A DNA stretch of 20,836 nt from CAYJAD01 sp964371505 (GTDB lineage Bacteria > Desulfobacterota > Desulfovibrionia > Desulfovibrionales > Desulfovibrionaceae), in contig CAYJNG010000029.1 in NCBI GenBank assembly GCA_964371505.1, positions 1 to 20,836 of the forward strand, given 5' to 3'. This document shows, one piece after another, positions 15,771 to 20,836 of this stretch. Numbering within the stretch: position 1 is the first letter of the stretch; every line of letters begins with the position of its first letter. The notes beneath the pieces are model-generated. The model was not told where the DNA came from and did no database searches. It saw nothing but the letters and a program-made list of their open reading frames with translations. A program made the translations under genes and the position numbers.

Positions 15771-15813
15771 AAGAGATACTCCTTAAAAAATACCCTTCAT
15801 AGAAGGGAACATC

Positions 15814-15849
15814 ACTGTACACTGGCCTAAATAGTATCGTCAAATGACG
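15814..15849 (-). promoter_or_regulatory. candidate promoter with overlapping palindrome for the VOC gene
   Basis: On the minus strand TTGACG (15843-15838), an 18-nt spacer and TACAGT (15819-15814) make a plausible promoter. The -35 lies inside CGTCA-AA-TGACG (15838-15849), a short inverted repeat that could be an operator. A 6-bp hairpin CCCTTC/GAAGGG (15793-15807) would lie at the very 5' end of the leader. Confidence 0.4.
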
Positions 15850-15935
15850 TATGTTGAATTTGCATTGAAAAGGACAGCCCTTGTGCTTATGTTCTCACAA
15901 ATTCTACTATAAACAGTTGCAATTACCTATATTAC

Positions 15936-15965
15936 AAAAAAAAGCCCCATGCAATGCATAGGGCT
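15936..15965 (-). terminator. terminator of the nfeD-SPFH operon
   Basis: Arms 15943-15953 and 15955-15965 pair over about 11 bp (one G-U), with the terminal bases forming the loop. On the minus strand the stem is followed by a U8 run (15943-15936), 24 nt past the SPFH gene stop. Confidence 0.85.
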
Positions 15966-15989
15966 TCTACATGTATTTATACCTGTGTA

Positions 15990-16940
15990 TTATGATAGTT
16001 TACTTTTTCCCTCAGACATGGGGGGCATTTTTACAATTTGAGATAGGCCTGCCACAATACCGGAAAGATCAGCCATGTTTTGCGGTACAATCATGGTGGT
16101 TCCTTCTTTAGCTATATTGCCGTATTGCTGAATCCAAGATTCTGCAATACGTAAATTGGCAGCCATAACACCGCCATCCGTATTCATTTCTTGAGAAACA
16201 AGGCGTATACCTTCAGCTGTGGCTTTGGCCACAGTTTCAATAAGGGCTGCCTCACCTTCGGCTTGGTTTTTCAAAGCCTGCATATTACCTTCAGATTCGG
16301 CAATAAGTGCTGCTCTTTCCCCTTCAGCCTTATTAATTTGTGCTTGGCGCTGCCCTTCAGACTCAGCAATAACCGCTCTTTTTTCTCGCTCAGCACGCAT
16401 TTGCTTTTCCATGGCCTGCATAACACTTTCTGGTGGAGCTATATCGCGAATTTCATAACGCAATACTTTTATACCCCAAGGGGAAGTGGCTTCATTAAGC
16501 GCCGCCACTACTTCTTGATTTATGGTTTCTCTTTCCTCAAAGGTACGATCAAGCTCAAGTTTACCAATGGAAGAACGCAAGGCCGTTTGTGCTAACTGAA
16601 TGGAGCCGGATAAAAAATTATCAATACCATAAGCGGATTTTTCCGGTTCTACCACTTGTAAATAGATAACGCCGTCAATGTTTACCGAAACGTTATCTCG
16701 TGTAATACATGTTTGTTGAGGCACATCAAGTACCATTTCTTTTAAAACACGTTTGTAGGCTATCACATCTAAAAATGGTATAAGAATGTGAAACCCAGCG
16801 TATAAAACAGTATGAAACTTCCCTAACCTCTCCACTATAAACGCCTCTTGGTTAGGAACAATTTTTGCTGCCTTAAAAAGCGAAACAACAAGTAAAAGCG
16901 CTAATAAAGCTACAATAACTAAAGCCGGTGAAAAATCCAT
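15990..16940 (-). CDS. qmcA: SPFH/stomatin-family membrane protein (QmcA/paraslipin type)
   Basis: A 316-residue protein with one N-terminal membrane helix (about 5-25, ALVIVALLALLLVV). An SPFH/band-7 domain starts at AKIVPNQEAFIVERLGKFH. A long charged coiled coil follows with repeated AESEG/AEGE units (about 195-255), and the C-terminus is hydrophobic. Paraslipins form large membrane-attached assemblies linked to membrane microdomains and protease control; no enzymatic activity is expected. I chose ATG 16940 (MDFSPAL) because AAAGGAG sits 5 nt upstream. The frame is open to 17003, which overlaps the preceding nfeD gene and has no good ribosome site. Pairing with an NfeD protein directly upstream is the classic SPFH-NfeD operon. 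Confidence 0.9.
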   Translation of the reverse strand: MDFSPALVIVALLALLLVVSLFKAAKIVPNQEAFIVERLGKFHTVLYAGFHILIPFLDVIAYKRVLKEMVLDVPQQTCITRDNVSVNIDGVIYLQVVEPEKSAYGIDNFLSGSIQLAQTALRSSIGKLELDRTFEERETINQEVVAALNEATSPWGIKVLRYEIRDIAPPESVMQAMEKQMRAEREKRAVIAESEGQRQAQINKAEGERAALIAESEGNMQALKNQAEGEAALIETVAKATAEGIRLVSQEMNTDGGVMAANLRIAESWIQQYGNIAKEGTTMIVPQNMADLSGIVAGLSQIVKMPPMSEGKSKLS

Positions 16941-16962
16941 ATACACTCCTTTCGTTACATAT

Positions 16963-17400
16963 TTACTGCGGCTTAACAATAAGTAAGAGTTTATCGTCAG
17001 CATCTTGGGCTTCGATAATAACTATAGCATCTTTAGGAATGGAAACATTTGCTGTGGCCCGCCAATAGCTGCCCCCCACAAAAACTTCCCCTTCGCTTTG
17101 CGGCGAAATGCTTTTTTGTACCTTAGCTTGCTTGCCTATGTAGATAAAGTTTTGCGTAACAGGGTTTTTTTGCTGCCCAGCGCGAAAACCTTGAAATACA
17201 TGTTTCATTTTCTGACGAAAAAGAAAGAGCGACAAAGAGGTTACAAGAATAAAAACGATAAATTCTTGTACCAAGCCTGGGTATACATGCGCTGTTAAAG
17301 CAGCACCTAAGGCACCAAAACCAAAAAACATTAAAATAAATGTGGGTGTAATGAGCTCAAGTAAAATAAGAGCCACACCTAGAGAAAACCATATAAGCAT
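16963..17400 (-). CDS. NfeD-like membrane protein
   Basis: A 145-residue short-form NfeD. It has three N-terminal membrane segments within residues 1-62, with the usual LELITPTF and FGFGALGAALTA features, then a soluble OB-fold domain (about 85-145, IGKQAKVQ ... GEVFVGGSYWRATAN). These proteins lack the protease domain of long NfeD and act as partners of SPFH proteins. It is first in the operon, and the SPFH gene starts 22 nt downstream. Confidence 0.85.
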   Translation of the reverse strand: MLIWFSLGVALILLELITPTFILMFFGFGALGAALTAHVYPGLVQEFIVFILVTSLSLFLFRQKMKHVFQGFRAGQQKNPVTQNFIYIGKQAKVQKSISPQSEGEVFVGGSYWRATANVSIPKDAIVIIEAQDADDKLLLIVKPQ

Positions 17401-17837
17401 ACATACTATCCTTTGGTTAAAGGCAAAAAAACATGTTATACAGGTTTTGAAAGTATTTTGAGAACAGCTAAACTAAGCCATGGACTGCAAAGCACATATT
17501 GCAAGCATGTGGAATCTTAAAGGCTTACGCAGTCAAAAAAAATGAAAGGCCACCTTTATAGAGAGTTTTTTGAGAGTATAAGATAAAAAAACACTTGTCA
17601 ATTACGTAGTAAGAGCATGTATAAAAATTTACAACAAATAAGAAATATATGAATGCTTTCACTGGAAGTACATGTATTTTTTTTGTATACTTGCGTAGCC
17701 ATAGGCAAAAGGTTTTGCAAAAAATACCATATGGTATGGCGATATTTTATTGCATGCGTAGCTTGGTTATATTTACCCCAAAGACAAAACAACAAGACCG
17801 CATGAAACACCTTTTACATTATAATAAAGAAAAATAT
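17401..17837. other. gap between the NfeD operon and the PFK-2-like gene
   Basis: No convincing gene is seen in these 437 bp. For the minus-strand nfeD gene there is a moderate promoter, TTCTCA (17464-17459), 18 nt, TATAAC (17440-17435). For the + strand, TTGTCA (17595-17600) and TATAAA (17620-17625) are 19 nt apart, a weak candidate. From 17649 the region is open in the frame of the next gene, but the 63 possible residues (MNAFTGSTCIFF...) look non-coding and no ATG there has a ribosome site. Confidence 0.4.
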
Positions 17838-19049
17838 ATGATTTCTAAACTTTATGTAGTTATGGTGGGTTTACCAGCCAGAGGCAAAAGCACCCTAGCC
17901 AAGCGCATTTGTGAAGCCTTAGCAGATGAAGGCACCAAGGCAGCCATATTTAATAATGGTGATGTACGCCGTCTTTTGGCTGGGCCACAATCATCAGCGG
18001 CTGAATTTTACTCGCCTGATAATACGTATGGCCGGGAGGCGCGCGAAAATATTGCCTTAGAAAATATGGCTTGTGCAAGAAAGTTTCTATCTGATGGTGG
18101 CGATGTGGCCATTTTAGATGCCACCAATGCCAGTTCAGCACGTCGTATTGCGACCAATGCCACCCTTACAGATTACCCCATACTCTACATAGAATGTGTT
18201 AATGAAGACGAGCTGCTACAAGAAAAATGCATACAGTTAAAATGCCATTTGCCAGAATTTAAACATATGCAAGAAAAAGATGCCTTGGCTTGCTTTAAAG
18301 CACGAATAGGCTATTATGAACAAATGTATACCCCTGTGGGCGCCCACGAGCGTTATTGGATGCGTGTGGACGCAACGGCGAACCGAATTCTTGAAGAAAG
18401 CCCTTGTGATGGTTCTCCGCATTATTCTGCCATACGTAATGTGGTGGTTTCGCATTGGGTACGTACTTTATACCTTATGCGCCATGGTCAAACGGAATTT
18501 AACGTGCAAGGCCGCATTGGGGGAGACCCGCACCTTACTAAAAAAGGAAGACAGCAAGCCCACGCCATGGCTTTACACTTACGCGGCCTCTCCATTCCAT
18601 GGGTATTTACCTCCACAAGGCTACGCTCCTATAATACTGCGGAGCCCATTCTCAAATCACGTCCTGAAACACAACATATGGCTTTACAAGAGTTTGATGA
18701 AATTTGGGCTGGTGTGTGTGAAGGTATGCTTTATGAGGATATACGCGAACAGATGCCGGAAGTTATGCAGCAGCGCCACGCCGACAAATACGGCTATGCC
18801 TATCCGCAAGGCGAAAGTTATGCCATGCTTCTTGAACGTGTAGACAAGGGCCTGCGGCGTGCGCTCTTTCTTGCGGGGGATTCTCCCCTCCTCATTGTGG
18901 GGCATCAAGCGGTTAATAGAATTATTTTATCGCTGTTTTTAAATAAAAGAACAGAAGATATACCGCATATGTATATTCCACAAAATCAGTACTACCATAT
19001 TTCCATCATGCCGCGATGTAAATCCTTTGAGTTAGTACGTTTTTTCTAA
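17838..19049 (+). CDS. bifunctional 6-phosphofructo-2-kinase / fructose-2,6-bisphosphatase-like protein
   Basis: A 403-residue protein with the two-domain order of eukaryotic PFKFB enzymes. The kinase half has Walker A GLPARGKST (11-19), NNGDVRRLLAG (39-49), YSPDN (58-62), DATNASSARR (94-103), and KCHLPEF (135-141). The last matches the K-x-SPDY sugar-phosphate segment. The phosphatase half has LYLMRHGQTEFN (211-222, catalytic His216), GGDPHLTKKG (228-237), EFDEIWAGVCEGMLYEDI (285-302), YPQGESY and VGHQAVNR (354-361, His356). Expected role: making and removing fructose 2,6-bisphosphate, or another small-molecule phosphotransfer, since related bacterial proteins are annotated only as nucleotide kinase/histidine phosphatase. 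The start at 17838 puts the P-loop at the usual place, but no good ribosome site supports any ATG. The next gene follows after 28 bp, so they may share a transcript. Confidence 0.82.
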   Translation: MISKLYVVMVGLPARGKSTLAKRICEALADEGTKAAIFNNGDVRRLLAGPQSSAAEFYSPDNTYGREARENIALENMACARKFLSDGGDVAILDATNASSARRIATNATLTDYPILYIECVNEDELLQEKCIQLKCHLPEFKHMQEKDALACFKARIGYYEQMYTPVGAHERYWMRVDATANRILEESPCDGSPHYSAIRNVVVSHWVRTLYLMRHGQTEFNVQGRIGGDPHLTKKGRQQAHAMALHLRGLSIPWVFTSTRLRSYNTAEPILKSRPETQHMALQEFDEIWAGVCEGMLYEDIREQMPEVMQQRHADKYGYAYPQGESYAMLLERVDKGLRRALFLAGDSPLLIVGHQAVNRIILSLFLNKRTEDIPHMYIPQNQYYHISIMPRCKSFELVRFF

Positions 19050-19077
19050 TAATACTTCATGATATAGATAGGTATGC

Positions 19078-20836
19078 ATGGCTGCACCATATAAAGTTAC
19101 CGCTCTTGTTTCCGTATATAAGGCAGAAGAATTTCTGCAAGGCTGCTTAGAAAGCCTTGTGGGGCAAACTATTTTTGCCCAAACAGAAGTGATTATCATA
19201 GATGCGTGCTCTCCGGAAAATGAACAAACCATTGCAAAAGCATTTACGGAAAAATACGCTAATATTCGCTATATACGTACTGCAGAAAGGGAAACCTTAT
19301 ACGCCTCATGGAATAGAGGTATTGGTATGGCGCAAGGGGAATATATCACCAATGCCAACGCCGATGACAGACTTGCCCCACATGCGTTTGAACGCCTAGC
19401 ACGAGAGCTTGACACACTGCCTCAAGTGGCTCTTGTGTACGCCAAATACCGCATAACTGCTCAAAAAAATGCGCACTTTGACACAGCACCGATAAAAAGG
19501 CAGTTACAGTGGATACCTTATGACCATATAAATTTATTACGTCGCACAGAAGTTGGCCCCCAACCCATGTGGCGAAAATCTGTTCACGCCGAGGTCGGTC
19601 TATTTAACGCCTCTTTTACAGTTGCCGGTGATTATGACATGTGGTTACGCATATCCGAGAAGTATCCTTTACGTTTCATCGCTGAAGAATTAGGACTTTG
19701 CCTTGAATACGATAATAATCTTGAAGCACAAAATCCCCAACGTAGTCATGATGAACGCTATAAAGTAAAACAATTAGCTTTACACCGTTTTATGCAAGAT
19801 GATTTCACTTCCCACGTTCCACTCCCTACACTTTTTAGACGATTTAGCTCAAAGTTCTCTCAAATATTACAGTGTATACAACGAGGCGAACATATAGCAG
19901 ATTTAAGTAATGTTGAGTTTCATTTTTTCGCTTACGCCTTATTAATGACTAAATTTGGAGATATAGAAGGTGCATTTAAAATAATACCTCTCTTTTTTTC
20001 TTTAATTACAGAGTCAGAGAATATGTCGCATCTTTATAGCATGCTCCTCTTAATGTCACCTAAAGCCTTACCAGAGCATATACAGCAAAAGTATTTATCC
20101 ACTCCAAACACCATTTCCACTCAAAGTCCTCTTGTAACATTCATTATACCCTATTGTGGAAAAAATAATTACTTAACGCAAACCCTAGATTCTTTACAGG
20201 CACAAACACACACTCATTGGCAGCTTATTCTTGTACATTCGTGCCCTCAAGAAGAAATTCTGATCTTAAAAAAAGAACTTACAAAAAAGTATAACGACAC
20301 TCGTATATGCTATCTATACGAAAAAGAAGTATCACAAATTGCTTTATTAAATAAAGGAATACAAAGAGCATCAGGGTCTTTTTTGTGTATTGTGCAAGCT
20401 GGAGAAATGTTAGTACCTAGTTATATACAACATGCATTAGCACTTCTTCATAATCAGCCTCATATGGCTTGGGTAAGCCCACAAACTTTATTGATTGGAA
20501 AAAGTAATCGTTTTGCCTGGACTGAGATTTTCGATTTCTTCCAATCACTTTTGCAATTCCCTTGTGCACCTGCAACCCTTTTTCGTCAAGAATTATGGAC
20601 GGATATTCAAGGATTTACTGAAGAGGCACAAGGCTTCGAAATGTGGGATTTTTGGGTGCGAGCTGGTGAACACGGATGGCAAGGAGTATGTACAGCGCAA
20701 ATGGCGTGTATTTGCCAGCATCAGTTTATACAAGAAGGTGATTTTCATACTATTAGCATACAGCATAAGCTTGCTTTTTTACAGCAACACCCTTGGTGGT
20801 TTCAAAAACAATCCCAAGATACATGGAGAAAAACGC
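19078..20836 (+). CDS. tandem-domain family 2 glycosyltransferase (runs off the window)
   Basis: This frame is open from ATG 19078 to the window end, at least 586 residues, with no stop. Domain 1 (about 5-220) is a GT2: TALVSVYKAEEFLQGCLESL, VIIIDACSPENEQ (Asp42), NADDRLAPHAF (94-104, the metal/UDP-sugar DxD-type site) and GDYDMWLR (184-191). A linker of about 130 residues follows. A second GT2-like unit begins near 351 (PLVTFIIPYC) and includes LDSLQAQT and a retained FEMWDFWVRAGEHGW block. Its DxD position reads AGEML (441-445) and its first Asp site reads LVHSCP, so it may be inactive. The protein probably transfers sugars to a surface glycan; donor and acceptor are unknown. AGG lies 5 nt before the ATG. 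Confidence 0.85.
   Translation, partial: MAAPYKVTALVSVYKAEEFLQGCLESLVGQTIFAQTEVIIIDACSPENEQTIAKAFTEKYANIRYIRTAERETLYASWNRGIGMAQGEYITNANADDRLAPHAFERLARELDTLPQVALVYAKYRITAQKNAHFDTAPIKRQLQWIPYDHINLLRRTEVGPQPMWRKSVHAEVGLFNASFTVAGDYDMWLRISEKYPLRFIAEELGLCLEYDNNLEAQNPQRSHDERYKVKQLALHRFMQDDFTSHVPLPTLFRRFSSKFSQILQCIQRGEHIADLSNVEFHFFAYALLMTKFGDIEGAFKIIPLFFSLITESENMSHLYSMLLLMSPKALPEHIQQKYLSTPNTISTQSPLVTFIIPYCGKNNYLTQTLDSLQAQTHTHWQLILVHSCPQEEILILKKELTKKYNDTRICYLYEKEVSQIALLNKGIQRASGSFLCIVQAGEMLVPSYIQHALALLHNQPHMAWVSPQTLLIGKSNRFAWTEIFDFFQSLLQFPCAPATLFRQELWTDIQGFTEEAQGFEMWDFWVRAGEHGWQGVCTAQMACICQHQFIQEGDFHTISIQHKLAFLQQHPWWFQKQSQDTWRKT

Noticed and set aside
18316..18843. 175-residue + strand ORF overlapping the PFK-2-like gene
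   Set aside because: It is an alternative frame of a gene with strong motifs throughout and shows no domain pattern.

Overview
The window reads like a chromosomal segment from a moderately AT-rich, anaerobic, selenocysteine-using bacterium. A Desulfovibrionaceae-like member of the Desulfobacterota/Thermodesulfobacteriota is my best guess. The reasons are a TAT-exported selenocysteine formate dehydrogenase with a three-cluster soluble beta subunit and no membrane subunit, a DmsABC-type reductase, two MoeA paralogues, and a PFK-2/FBPase-2-like protein. Taxonomy is inferred, not proven.

Layout. At 1-43 is a possible 3' tail of a + strand gene, followed by a bidirectional terminator. At 104-331 (-) lies a small SelW/Rdx-type selenoprotein that is only visible if an in-frame TGA is read as Sec. 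At 444-1220 (-) is a MoaF-like protein, divergent from dmsABC (1471-5380, +), a DMSO-reductase-type molybdoenzyme. At 5453-6007 (-) is an orphan di-haem-type cytochrome b. fdhE-fdhD (7888-6282, -) overlap by 13 nt and are divergent from fdhA-fdhB (8181-11916, +). fdhA is one 1009-residue selenoprotein gene interrupted by an in-frame TGA (Sec194). Two hairpins and convergent terminators follow.

The minus-strand pair moeA and a moeA-PBP fusion (15253-12114) completes the molybdenum/tungsten part. After it come a small VOC/glyoxalase-fold protein (15396-15770, -) and an SPFH/NfeD membrane pair (17400-15990, -). Next is a bifunctional 6-phosphofructo-2-kinase/fructose-2,6-bisphosphatase homologue (17838-19049, +). 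Last is a tandem-domain GT2 glycosyltransferase (19078 to the window end, +, incomplete).

How the genes work together. MoeA and MoeA-PBP insert Mo or W into the pterin, and FdhD sulfurates the cofactor. FdhE assists maturation of FdhAB. FdhAB oxidises formate (or reduces CO2) in the periplasm, probably exchanging electrons with a periplasmic cytochrome c. DmsABC takes quinol electrons to an S- or N-oxide-type acceptor. The cytochrome b could connect one of these to the quinone pool, but that is speculative. The last 3 kb (kinase/phosphatase plus glycosyltransferase) looks functionally unrelated. I see no mobile elements, CRISPR arrays, tRNA or rRNA genes.
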